A program made the translations under genes and the position numbers. DNA of 64,000 nucleotides from Porpolomopsis calyptriformis (taxonomy: Eukaryota; Basidiomycota; Agaricomycetes; Agaricales; Hygrophoraceae). Under the pieces are notes generated by a model. The model saw only the letters and a list, made by a program, of their open reading frames with translations, made no database searches and had not been told where the DNA came from. The DNA lies in assembly GCA_951640195.1 (NCBI GenBank), contig OX621168.1, forward strand, positions 372,001 to 436,000, written 5' to 3'. Positions 24,130 to 36,800 of the stretch are shown here, in pieces (within the stretch, counting starts at the first letter, position 1; each line of letters opens with the position of its first letter).

Positions 24130-24335
24130 CTTGTATTCGATGCGTTGGTTGTGGGGTAACGCTGATCGAGCATTAACCTTTTACGGTGACCCGTTTGCCA
24201 ACATATAATTGCCAAGAAAGCTCTAAGAAAGACAGAAGATGTGTTATGAAAAATCACAGTTTTATAACGACAAACAGCAAGCTTGGGAAACAACAAAACT
24301 CCTAAACTGCGAGGCCATAGGTGGATGGGAAAAAG

Positions 24336-27300
24336 TTAGAGGTTACGGAAATAGGTGTCCATGCCCGTAAAGTCAAGGATAACGACACGACCATCCCCTG
24401 TACCGAAAGCTGTACGAGCCCCGTTTGCAGCGAAACTCGTCGGTCTGAGAGAGACCGGGACCCAACAAATACGTCGATCCAGAGTGAGAGAGTGGACCCA
24501 GTGGTCCGTTGTGAACACTGGACTAGTTGGGTTCAGGCCATTGGCAGATAACGAGTTCCCGGATAAACAACAAGATCGGGCAAAGGATTCAACATCAACA
24601 AGACATCCTTCGAGGATCTTCTGATGTGTACCACTAGCCACGTCCGATAAATAAACGATGTTATTGCTGGATTGAGAAACAATACGCGTGCCATCAGACG
24701 AAAATGAGACCGAATCTACCCAATGGGAATGGGCCCGGAAGGTTTTCAGATTTGCACCGCTCAATGCATCCCACAGCCGAAAGGTTTCGTCGGTGGATAT
24801 AGAAACGATGCGCGAGCCATCGGGGGAAATTGCAACCAATTGTATCCAATCGGAATGTCCCAAGAAAGTGTTCAGGTGTGCACCGCTGACTGCGTCCCAC
24901 AGCCGAACAGTGTGGTCATCGGATCCAGAAACGACACGCGTGCCATCGAGGGAAAATGTGACCGATCTTACCCAACTAGAATGTCCCACGAAGGTTTTCA
25001 GATGTGCGCCGCTGACTGCGTCCCACAGACGAACGGCCATTTTGGATCCAGAAACAATACGTGTGACATCGGGGGAAAATGCGACCGAAATTACCCAATC
25101 GGAATGTCCCACGAAAGTGTTCAGATTCGTACCGCTGACTGCATCCCACAGCTGAACGGTTTCGTCGTTGGATCCAGAAACGATACGCGTGCCATCGGGA
25201 GAAAACGCGATTGAATTTACTACATCGGAATGGGTTTTGAAAGTGTGCTTATGCCTACCGCTGACTGCGTCCCACAGCCGAACGGTTTTGTCCGAGGATC
25301 CAGAAACGATACGCGTGCCATCGGGGGAAAATGCAATCGAAAATGCCTGATCGGAATGTCCGAGGAAAGTGTTCAGATGCGCACCGTTCATTGCGTCCCA
25401 CAGACGAACGGTTTTGTCCCAGGATCCAGAAACGATACGCTTGCCATCGGGGGAAAAGGCGATAGAAGAAACCCGATCGGAATGTCCCGAGAGAGTGATC
25501 AGATGTGCACCGTTGACTGCGTCCCATAAACGAACAGTCTTGTGGGATGCAGAAACGATACGCGTGCCATCGGGAGAAAACGCGATCGAATTCACTGAAT
25601 AGGAATGTCCCATGAAAGTGTTCAGATGTGCACCGCTGACTGCGTCCCATATCTGAATCGTTTGGTCATCTGATCCAGAAACGATGCGTGTGCCATCGAG
25701 GGAAAATGCGATCGACAATATGCAATCGGAACGTCCCGAGAAAGTGTTCAGATGTGCACCGCTGACTGCGTCCCACAGCCGAACAGTATGGTCTTTGGAT
25801 CCAGAAACGATACGCGTGCCATCGGGAGAAAATGCAACCGAACTCACTGAACGGGAATGTCCCATGAAAGTGTTCAGATGTGCACCGCTGACTACGTCCC
25901 ATACCTGAATCGTTCTGTCGTCGGATCCAGAAACAATACGCGTGCCATCAGGGGAAAATGAGACCGAATTTATCCTACGGGAATGTCCCATGAAGGTGTT
26001 CAGGTGTGCACCACTGACTGCGTCCCACAGCCGAACAGTGTGGTCGGAAGATCCAGAAACGATACGCGTGCCGTCGGGAGAAAATGCGACCGAACATACC
26101 CATCCGGAATGTCCTTCTATCGTCCGTATGCATGGATTCCATTTCTCCTCCAATCCATTGTATACTTTTATCGGGATGTCCAACTCTCTCCCATACTTCT
26201 TTTTAATTAAGGTGTCTTCGGGAGTGAACAGTAACGCAGAGTGATATACTTGAAGGGAACAAGTACTGATGATTGAGAAAAATTCGAGGGTGAGCCGTTC
26301 ACAATCACGAAGCAACTGCATCGTATCGGTCACATCCCTATCTGCTTTCTGTCGAACTGGGTCAGTGTTGCACATTGCTGAGAGGATAAATAACGAACAG
26401 CAATCACTTGTTGAGCGGTGTCCAGTGCAAGCAGGCCATTTCGGAGATCTCCCATAAGACTCAGCGCTTCAACCCAATACAGTAGATATTTTGAACAAAA
26501 CTCGTTCATGAGGTCGACAAGATTGTCAATCGTCGCGTTTTCTAGGTGCCAGGCCCAGTGACGACATGCATATTGCAGTTCAGGTTGGATGCAAGCCATC
26601 ACACGCATCGGAAGGTCGTCCACCTCGGTATTCAGCAACGACGAATTTCTTATTCCGCAGATATCTCGTTTCAACTCCTTCATAGCAGATAGACAAGCAC
26701 GCGCAATAGCCGTGTGTTGCGTCTTGGGGTCGACAACATGATTTGGATTCAGACATCGAGTCGGATTCGTTATGAAGTCGAAAAATGATGGATGAAGCGT
26801 TCGAATCACTTGCGTTTCATCATCAGGAACCATGATCACCGAATGAAGACGCTGAAGCGTCGCTCGCACTGTACGTGATGGCACAGCTAGCAACCGTTCG
26901 ATCGCAACTGACGAAAGGGGGTCCCGGAGGAGAACGATTGCACCTACAATCATCTTCAGCCGACCAGAAAGATGAGAGGATATGTTGGGAAATGCATTGT
27001 TCAACACTTGATCGTATAATCGATCAAGGTTGTAATGCGGTGATGAGTCTTCCGTTAGCGTGGGTGCGTTACATAGAAGACGCCCAAGTTGATGTTTCGG
27101 GTCACAATAGTCTCGATCTTCGACGAATCTGACTGAAGTCGACGCGAATATGAAAAGTCCAAAAGAAATCCGTGTCAGAGCATGGATATCCTCCGCAGAG
27201 GGCCATTCGGTTTCAAGCTCGTAGGAAGTTCTCGTCAAGGCGAGTTTCGTCGACAGGTAGTGTTCGATATCGCTCTGCACGATGCCTAATTCCACTTCGT

Positions 27301-28894
27301 GTAAAACGAATCGCCAAGTGATCGTGTCCAACTCGCGAGATTTAAAGACGGTGGTGATATGACTTTCCGGGCGACTGGTGACCAAGAACTTTAGTGGGAA
27401 GAGTCTGTTGGCATAAAGAGAGAGTGATGATAAAACGGCCGATGTGGATCCACTCTCCTTGCACTCATCGAGCGCATCCAGCACAACAACACATGGAGAG
27501 AACGAATTTCCAAGAGTGCGAAGAGGGTTTACGATGAGTTGTTCAAGTTGATAAGAAGGACTTGAGTAACCAATATCCGGATTTGATTCCATTACGCGAG
27601 AAACCTCGGTCCTGACTAAAGCGCTCAAGTTCCCAAGCTGGTATGCGATGCTCGTGAAAATCAGACGTGGATTGCTGCAATCCGCATCATCGCGTGAGCA
27701 GAAAAAGCTCGCACCCAGAAGGTTACTTCTTCTGCAAACTTCGGAAACGGTGTAAGCAATCGTCGTTTTCCCGGTTCCGGCGCCTCCGTTAATCCAAAAT
27801 ATACAGGTCTCTTGCGAAATGGGATTGGCTTCTTTCGATTTCCCCTTTGAAGCAGCGCCTTGAAGTTGTGAATCGCTGATTCCAATCCAGTGATAAATCC
27901 GATCAAGGATATCCGTTCTTGTGCCTTCCAAACACCCTGATCGATCTTTGGAGTCGAACGGAGACGATTTGGCATATGGTGGGCGCACAGCTAGGATACC
28001 TGAGTCATTTTATCATCATTAATATCTAATGAGCAATCACCTTTCGTGTCCGTTCTGTTTAGTGCTTTCAATTCCTGAAAAGCGTCAAGTAAGGGCAAAG
28101 CCATGACCACGAATTCATTTTCAACACATGCCTGAAGTCCACTCGTGGTAGTGTTGTGAAGGTTGCCGATGTCTTCCCGGATCTTGACGGCATGTTCCTA
28201 AGAGTACATCAGTGATGATGCATTAAGGTGACGAGAAGTTAACACACATCTACTGCAGATTCAATGGCGAGCATGGTCTCTACCTATACCAAATGTCAGG
28301 CACCGACTCATACGTCAAACTACAAAAGCAAATAGCCATACCGTAAACGTTTGCATTGAGGACATCATCGTCTGGATATGACCGCTGATCAATTGCGCAT
28401 CATCTTCGGAGTGGATGAAGCGTTTTATAGCATGTCGGGAAGCCATCTGTTGCAGTTTTTCCACCGCCGCATTTGAGGTGCTATAGAAGAACAGGGTCAA
28501 GCACGTTCATCATGATATGCAGACAGCGTACGTGAACAAGCGGTCTATTCGTTCAATGGCCACCGGAGAGAGTGTTCCTTCATTCTTGGACTTCTCAAGA
28601 ACCAAGTTGAGTTCCTCGACCTGCTTTGAGAGTCCCTTGACGTCCTCTACGTTTTGAGATGTTTTCTGCATCTCTCATCAGAAGGCATAAATATACATAA
28701 CAGTTGGGATCTGCCTTGATAACGTCTAGGACGAGTAGCAGGCCAGCTACGCCTGCTTTTAGCCCAGGCACTGCCGCCATTGCCGCTGCCTCTTGGGCTA
28801 TTCTGAGAGTTGTTTGGAGAGCGCTGACAGCAGTGGAACAAGCCTGCTCCAACCTCTCTTTGTTGTTCAACTTTGCTTTAATCGAGCGGAACAT
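24336..28894 (-). CDS. NACHT-WD40 protein, copy A, with helical N-terminal domain, 1422 aa
   Basis: Seven exons (28894-28715, 28665-28532, 28480-28342, 28283-28248, 28197-28041, 27999-26379, 26337-24336) sum to 1423 codons. Residues 1 to about 200 are helical (ALQTTLRIAQEAAAMAAVPG, LKAGVAGLLLVLDVIK, TSQNVEDVKGLSKQVEELN), resembling MLKL/HeLo four-helix cell-death domains seen in other basidiomycete NLRs. Then come Walker A (NGGAGTGKTTIAY), Walker B (VVVLDALDEC), a cysteine-poor middle region and twelve 42-residue WD40 repeats (pattern FSPDGTRIVSGS). Intron 1 and the last intron need GC donors (intron 1 could alternatively use a GT donor nine bases earlier). The last intron donor is GC where copies B and C have GT. 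The start is the ATG of MFRSIKAKL; it lies 96 bp from the start of the divergent NACHT-ankyrin 2 gene. The amyloid-like first exon of copies B and C is absent. Confidence 0.87.
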
Positions 28895-28990
28895 CGACAG
28901 CGATCTGGATGGGCGTGAGATTGATCTAGGCACAAATAGACGCTCATACTTTTTCTACTTCCGCTCAAATGGGGTTTTCCTGTAAATTCA

Positions 28991-31948
28991 ATGCTTAGTA
29001 TCAACGCTCAGACCGTCAGCTTTAATAACACTGAAGTCAACATTGCCGGCAGGGATCAGATCCGTTATGGCACAGGTTCGTGGCCTCACTCGGATCGTCT
29101 TCAACCGATTGACATTCTGCAGTTCACGACCGCCGCAAAATGACAGATTGGCTATCTCCTCTCAACTTCAAGTCATCTCAAGGTGAATTTCTACAGACGC
29201 GCGAACAGGGCACCGGCAATTGGCTGCTTGAATCACCCACGTTCCAGGAGTGGCGTAATGGAGTGGCGCAGACATTATGGTGTCCCGGGGATCGTATGTT
29301 CTAGTTCAATCGGCGACAGCGATCTTACTGATGGTCTGTTGGGACAGCTGGTACTGGCAAGACTATCCTTGCGTAATACCAGTCATACAAATCACTCATT
29401 GGTCATTGATTGATTGGCCAGATCGATCGTTGTCGACCACCTTCAAACGTTCTTCAAGGAAGAGAATGTTGGAATCGTGTTCGCATACTGCAATTATAAA
29501 GAACAGATCACACAGACCGTTGCCCACCTGATTGCAAGCTTGCTCAAGCAATTGGTTCAACATCGTCCTGCGATATCGGAGACGGTGAAGTCGTTTTATG
29601 ATCAACACCAAGACCAAAACACTTATCCGACACGGGACGAGTTGGTTAGAGTATTGGGCGCGGAAATCAAGACATACGCAAAAGCCTTTATCGTTGTCGA
29701 TGCCCTTGATGAGTGTACAGAGAGCAACGAGTCTCGGGTGAAACTGTTGAAGGCTCTTCGATCGGTCACTGGACCTGTCAACCTGATGGTCACCTCGCGC
29801 AACCTTCCCTCTATCGAACACCACTTCCGCGGGGCACGGCGACTTGACATTCGTGCGAGCGATGACGATGTAGGAAAGTACATCCAAAGTCGGCTTGCTG
29901 ATTATCCGTATCTAGTGAATCTGCGAGAAACGATCAAAAATCAAATTGTTTCCAATTCTAGAGGGATGTAAGCTTATTTAATTGTTGCATGACAAGAAGT
30001 CGTATTTGACCTTCCAGCAAGGTTTTTACTGGCAAGTCTCCATATGAATGCACTTCTAGAACAAGACTGCGAAGAGGCCGTGCTTGATGCATTGGATAAT
30101 TTGCCCAATGAGATAGATCAATTTTACGATGAAGCCATGGAACGAATCGAGCAGCAGACGAACACCAGAGACTTGGCCAAGCGAGTTCTGTCGTGGATCA
30201 TTTACGCCTCTCGACCGTTGTCTGTCGAGGAACTCCGGCACGCGGTCGCCATTTCACCTACTATGACAAAGATGGACCCTCGCACGCCAGTGTTTGAATC
30301 GAAGCTAGCTTCTGTGTGTGCGGGATTGGTTGTGATTGACAAGGAGCAGCACGTCGTTCGCCTCGCTCGTGAGTAGAATAACCATGAATGCAATAGTATG
30401 TTCAGTGCGTCCTCGACAGACTATTCAGCTCAGCAATATTTTGAAAACCAGCGTGAATCTCGATTTCCAAATGCTGAGGCCACTATTGCGGCGACCTGTC
30501 TCACCTACCTTTCATTCGACGTCTTTGCGTGTGGCTTCTGCAGAGACGATGACGAGTTTGAATCCCTGTTGAAAGAAAACGCTCTGCTCCATTACGCTGC
30601 CCGTAATTGGGGCCATCATGCGCGCCAACACCAAGGAAGTATTAAAAACTTGGCGATTGACTTTTTTCGGGATGATTCCAAGGTGGGATGCGCTAGTCAA
30701 GTGATGTTGGTATCTCCCCGACCATGGCGCGGTTACAGTCAATCTTTCCCAATTCATTTTTCGGGTATCCATATTTCTGCTTACTATGGCTTGGAGCAGA
30801 TTGTCCGTTGTCAGCTGGAAAGCGGGGTGGATTCAAACCATGCTGATGGTAATATGCGAACGCCGCTTTTCTATGCTGCTCAGTATGGCCACGAGGGAGT
30901 TGTGAGGCTGCTGCTTGCTTGGGATGGGGTTGAGGTGGACTTGAAGGACGAGTACGGTCAATCGCCGCTTTCGCGTGCTGCTGACCATGGACATGGTGCA
31001 GTCGTGAAGTTGTTGCTTGCTCGGGACGATGTTCAGGCAGACTCGAGAAGCTTGTCTGGTCGATCGCCGCTGTCATATGCCGCTGGTGGTGGACACGATG
31101 GTGTGGTGGAACTGTTACTTACTCGAGATGACGTTGAGGCAGACTCGAAGAGTTCCTCCGATAAGACCCCGCTTTCGTATGCCGCTGCTAATGGACACGA
31201 TACGGTAGTGAATTTGCTTCTCGCTCGGGATGATGTGGAGGCAGACTCGAGGGATTCGGATGGCCAGACTCCGTTGCGGCACGCCGCCTACCACGGCCAC
31301 GATGGTGTTGTGAAGGTACTGCTTGCTCGAAATGACGTTGAGGTGAACTCGGAGAACTGGTATGGTCGAACGGCACTTTCGTATGCGGCACATGGTGGAC
31401 ATGATGCTGTTGTGAAGAGGTTGCTCGCTCGGGATGACATCAAGGCAGACTCGAGCTCAGGTGATCGGACCCCACTTTCATATGCGGCTAGGAGTGGACG
31501 GGATGCTGTCGTGAGTCTGCTGCTCAGTCGGGATGATGTCGAGGCAGATTCAAAGAGCCAGTGTGGGAGAAGCCCGCTTTCGTATGCTGCCGATGGTGGA
31601 CATGTTGGTGTTGTGAAATTATTGCTTGCTCGGGATGACGTTGAGGTGAACTCGAAGGACTTGGATAGCCGAACACCCGTTTCATATGCTGCCGACGGTG
31701 GACATGTTGGTGCTGTGAAGTTATTACTTGCTCGAGATGAGGTTAAGGTGAACTCTAAAGACTTGGATGGCCGAACACCCCTTTTATATGCTGCTTACGG
31801 TGGACATGATGTGATTGTAAAGCTGTTACTTGCTCGGGATGATATTGAAGTGGACTGGAAAGACTTGGATGGTCGATTGCCAGTGTCATATGCCATCGAT
31901 CGTGGTCATGCTACTGTAGTTAAACTGTTAAATGATCATGTGATTTAA
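28991..31948 (+). CDS. NACHT-ankyrin protein 2 (NLR-like), 900 aa
   Basis: Six exons (28991-29075, 29123-29293, 29348-29372, 29422-29967, 30022-30368, 30420-31948) sum to 901 codons. The intron positions and exon lengths in the NACHT part (25, 546 and 347 nt) are identical to NACHT-ankyrin 1. The N-terminus holds TEVNIAGRDQIRYG. Then WLSPLNFKSSQ, WLLESPTFQEWRN, Walker A PGDPGTGKT, Walker B VVDALDEC, LSVEELRHAVAIS and eleven ankyrin repeats (pattern GRTPLSYAADGGH). Unlike paralogue 1, the array ends cleanly (AIDRGHATVVKLLNDHVI). Role inferred from the family: a signal-responsive switch for recognition or cell death. Its start faces NACHT-WD40 copy A at 96 bp. Confidence 0.9.
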
Positions 31949-32041
31949 CTTTTTACGGTAAAAACATTTCTGAATTCGGAGATTAATAAAATTATTTTAA
32001 TTCTTCCTTTTTAACTCGAATTACTCCAAACGACAACTCAA

Positions 32042-33854
32042 ATGTCCTCCTTCATCCCCTCAGCTCTCTTTTTCGCAATCCCTCTCTGTTCTCTTTCTCT
32101 CTTTTACTTCCACCATCCCACTCAATCCACACACTCTTACTTCCTCATCTTCTCTCTCTCTCTCCTTTCCATCCTCACGGGCGCTCTCGGTCTTGCCCTC
32201 CCAGCAAATAATTCACCAGCCTTGTTCGCTGCAAACCTCGTTTTCACAGCCCTCCTCAGATTCGAACGTTAGTACTCTTGTTTTCTTACCTTTCACACCT
32301 CAAGCTTTAATCCAGTTGGCGTTGCTCTATTACATCTCTTCAACGCGCTCGTTCCATCCAGTCTCCTCTCCCCTTTCAAACTTCTCTTTTTCAACCTCTC
32401 ATTGGCCATCCTCCTCATTTGCGGTCAGTCCAACCATCTTGGCTATCCGCCGCCCTAATATCCGTCTACAGCCACCTTGACATCCCTCCTCGCCCCGTTC
32501 CTCTCCCGATCAATCCCCGCTCTCCTCCCTCCAATATTGACTCTATTTTCAAACCTACTCCCTATCCCATTTCTATCTCTCCTTCTCCTCACCCATCACT
32601 GTTCATCACCTTCTACGCCCTCGTCCAAACCGCAAGAAAAACTATTTCAGTCGACCAGAGACCAACCCTTGACCGTCTACCTTCGCTCTGTACAAAATCC
32701 AGACATCGAGTCCCAAACTACCCATTTTGACCACAAGAGAAACCCAAAGTCGCTTTATATATCCCTTCTCTCTTCACAAATATCTGCCCTACTCTTTTCT
32801 GTGATCAGAATCACTCTACACGCGCTCTCCCCTCCAGATGCTGAAGAGAACCAAAATACAGAACTAAAATCCCTGCTCCCAATTTTGCACGTCTTACAAT
32901 CAATATTTATCATCCTTTGGATTCTCTGCATCATTCATGCTTTCTTTCGTACGTCTTCTTCTCTTCCTTCACTTAAACTTTCTTAACTTCTTTCCAGTTT
33001 ACTCTTTCGTTTCTTCCCTCTCACCCTCGTTCTCGCCCACTCCCTCCTGCATTTCTAAACCCTGTCCTTGCCGTCCAGCTTCCTCCATCAGCGGCGCATA
33101 CACTCTCACCCATTCATCTACTTCCCGCCACTTCTCCATCCATCCTCAGACAACCCAACCATCGGCACCAACACCCTCCCAGCTCACTGAAGACTTCATG
33201 AGCCTGCGAGATCCATTTGCGTCCACCAATGTGGGCTTCATAGGACGTTCATCGTTGCTTCCGCTGCCATCAGATTTGTCACAGGTACCGAGAGATTTCA
33301 ATCGCAGGAAAGTCTACCCACCTTCGGGTCGTTCGCTCAAGTCCCAAACTACGCCAACAAGCCGAAAGACGAAGATCAAAAAGAGGCGGTCCCTAGGGTT
33401 GCTTGCGCCCTCAATCTCTTCTTCTTCCGCATCTTCTGTGCCTCCTCCCCCTCCTCCTCCTTCCACCCCTACATACTTGACCCCGTTTCCTACTGGGGGT
33501 GGTTGTGCTAGCACTCCGACACGCGAGAGCAGCAGCACATCGACCTTGGCGTGTTCGCCCGAAGACGCCGATTTTGACCACGAGGACGCGGTTCTGACCC
33601 AATTGTTGCTGATCAACCTTGATTCCCAACAGTCGCAGGAGAAAAAGACGGAGACGGAGACAGCGAGAACTTGGTTGTCACCTAGTGCAGAACTGGTCGG
33701 AGCAGACGGACAAGGAGAGGATGGAGGACGACTCGCGCCGTGTACGAACCGGTTCACGCAGGACTCGACGAGTACAGGGGGGACGTTGTGTGAGTCGGGT
33801 GAACTCGTGGCGTTCAAAGTGTGTGAGAGCACGTCCGATGGCGTGAACGAGTAG
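32042..33854 (+). CDS. polytopic membrane protein, basidiomycete, unknown function, 555 aa
   Basis: Four exons (32042-32267, 32316-32423, 32472-32948, 32998-33854) sum to 556 codons. The first 300 residues carry about seven hydrophobic spans (such as FLIFSLSLLSILTGALGLAL, LFFNLSLAILLIC and LQSIFIILWILCIIHAFF). The remainder is Ser/Pro-rich and probably cytosolic, with MSLRDPFAST, a basic patch (RKTKIKKRRS) and an 8-Pro run. I do not recognise the family and see no transporter motif. It is convergent with NACHT-WD40 copy B, 298 bp between stop codons. A 5'-truncated copy lies next to NACHT-WD40 copy C (45095-45955). Confidence 0.7.
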
Positions 33855-36800
33855 CGGCCGTCCGCCCCTTTTTTTGTCGTTGGTTTTTCTTGGACCACTC
33901 TTGTGGTTCGTGTTAAAGTATACTAGCTGTGCCCTGTCTTTTATTTTTTTTGCAGCAATTGCTTGCTTTGTAGTCAAATTTTCGTTAGTATAACTTAGCT
34001 TGTCTGTACTCGGAGCTTTCTTAGGTCGTACGTAGGTACAAATCAATCGTTGTCGTTTATTCACATTGAGAGACTGCCAAGAAGGTAGAAAAACCGTGTT
34101 TGAAAGCTAAGAGTTTTATAGCAACAAACGGCAAACGGCAAAACAACCGAGGCTACAAGTCGATGAGCTGGAGATTACGAAAATAGACATCCGTGCCTGC
34201 AAAATCAAGGATAATTAAACGACCCTCCATTGTGCTAAAAACTACACGAGCCCCGTTTACAGCCAACCTCATTGGTCTGCAAGAGACCGGAACCCAACAA
34301 ATACGTCGATCCAGAGTGAGGGAATGCACCCAGCCGTCCGCTGCGATATAACCAAATATTGGGCTGGTTGGGTTGATGCCATCAGCGGATAACGGGTTCC
34401 TGTAAGATTGCGCAATGGATACAACATCCATAGCAAATGCTTCGAGAGTTTTCAGATGGGTACCGCTGGCTACGTCCCACAGATGAATGGTGTTGTCGAT
34501 GGATCCAGAAACGATACGCGTGCCATCGAGGGAAAATGCAACTGAAATTGCCCAGTTGGAATGTCCCTCGAAAGTGTTCAGATGTGCACCGCTGACTGCG
34601 TCCCATAGCCGAACGGTGTTGTCGCCGGATCCGGAAACGATACGTGTAGCATCGGGGGAAAATGCGACAGATGTTACCCGACTGAAATGTCCCATGAAAG
34701 TATTCAGAGGTGCACCGCTGACTGCGTCCCATAGCCGAACAATATTGTCGTCGGATCCAGAAACGATACGCGTCCCATTGGGAGAAAATGCGACGGAATA
34801 TACCGAACCAGAATGTCGATTGAAAGTTTTCAGATGTGCACCACTGACTGCATCCCACATCCGAACAGTTTTGTCCTTGGATCCAGAAACGATACAGGTA
34901 CCATCTGGGGAAAATGCGACTGAATTTACCCAATTGGAATGTCCCTTGAAAGTGCTCAGATGTGCGCCGCTGATTGGGTCCCACAACTGAACGGCTTTGT
35001 CCTCGGATCCAGAAACGATACGCGTACCATCGGGGGAAAATGCGATCGAAGAAACGAATCCGGAATGTCCCGTAAAAGTGTTCAGATTTGGACCGCTAAC
35101 TGCGTCCCATAGCCGGACAGTCCTGTCGTTGGACCCGGAAACGACACGCTTGCCATTGGGGGAAAATGCGACCGATTTTACCGAACTGGAATGTCCCATG
35201 AAACTATTCAGATGTGCACCGCTGACTGCGTCGCACAGATGAATGGTGTTGTCGTCGGATCCAGAAACGATACGCGTGCCATCTGGGGAAAATGAGACTG
35301 AATTTACCGAACTGGAATGCCCTAAGAAAGTGTTCAGATGTGCACCGCCGACTGCATCCCATAGACGAACGGTATTGTCGAAGGATCCAGAAACGATACG
35401 CGTGCCATCGGGGGAAAATGCGACCGATTTTACCGAACTGGAATGTCCCATGAAACTATTCAGATGTGTACCACTGACTGCGTCCCATATCTGAATGGTG
35501 TTGTCGTCGGATCCAGAAACGATACGCGTGCCATCTGGGGAAAATGAGACTGAATTTACCCAACTGGAATGTCCAAAGAAGCTGTTCAGATGTGCACCGC
35601 TGACTGCGTCCCACAGCTGAACGGTTTCGTCGTCGGATCCTGAAATGATACGGGTGCCATCAGGGGAAAATGCAACCGAATGTACTGAACTGGTATGTCC
35701 CATAAAAGTGTTCAGATGTGCACCGCTGACTGCGTCCCATAGCCGAACAATATTGTCGTCGGATCCAGAAACGATACGCGTCCCATCGGGGGAAAATGTG
35801 ACCGATTCTACACAATCGGAATGTCCCAAGAAAGTATTCAGATGTACACCGCTGACTGCGTCCCATAGCCGAACGGTGTTGTCTTCGGATGCAGAAACGA
35901 TACGCGTGCCATCTGGGGAAAATGCGACTAAATTTACCCAACTGGAATGTCCTTCTATCGTCCGTATGCATGAATTCCATCCCTCATCCAATCCATTGTA
36001 CACTTTGATCGGAATATCCAACTCTCTCCTATACGTCTTCTTAAGTACGGTCTCTTCGGGAGTGAACAGCAATGCAGAGTGGTATGTTTGAAGGGAACAA
36101 GTACTGATGATCGTGAAAAATTCGAGGGTAAACCGTTCGCAATCACGAAGTAAATCCATCGTATTTGCCACCTCTCTGCCTGATTTCTGTCGAACTGGAT
36201 CAGTTTTGCACTTTACTCAGAGGCAAAATAACGAACAGCAATCGATTGTTGAGCGGCACCTAAAGCAAGTAGTCCATTTCGCAGATCTCCCATAAGACTA
36301 AGCGCTTCAACCCAATGTAGTAGATGGTCCGAACAAAACTCATTCACAAAGTCGACAAGATTGTCAAACTTCGCGTTTTCTAGGTGCCAAGCCCAGTGAC
36401 GACATGCATATTGCAGTTCAGGTCGCATGCAAGTCACCACACGTGTCGGAAGGTCGTCCACTTCGGTATTAAGCAACGATGGATTTTTTATTCCGCAGAT
36501 ATCTCGCTTCAACTGCTTCATAGTAGATAGACAAGCACGCGCAAGGATCGTATGTTGCGTCTCGGAGTCAACAACATATTTTGGATTCAGACATCGAGTC
36601 GGATTCGTTATAAAGTCGAAAAATGATGGATGAAGCGTTCGAATCACTTGCATTTCATCATTAGGAACCATGATCACCGAATGGAGACGCTGAAGCGTCA
36701 CTCGCACTGTACGTGGTGGCACGCCAAGCAATCGTTCGAGAGCAACTGACGAAAGAGGGTCTCGGAGGAGAACGATTGCGCCTACAATCTTCTTGAGCCG

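Noticed and set aside
24688..26244. Long chains of plus-strand open frames opposite the WD40 repeats (also 34487-36091 and 46505-48106)
   Set aside because: They are antisense shadows of a 126-bp repeat: open in several frames, repetitive, and lacking any domain.
28895..28933. Start of NACHT-WD40 A at 28933
   Set aside because: That codon is GTG; the first in-frame ATG is at 28894. An unseen upstream exon remains possible.
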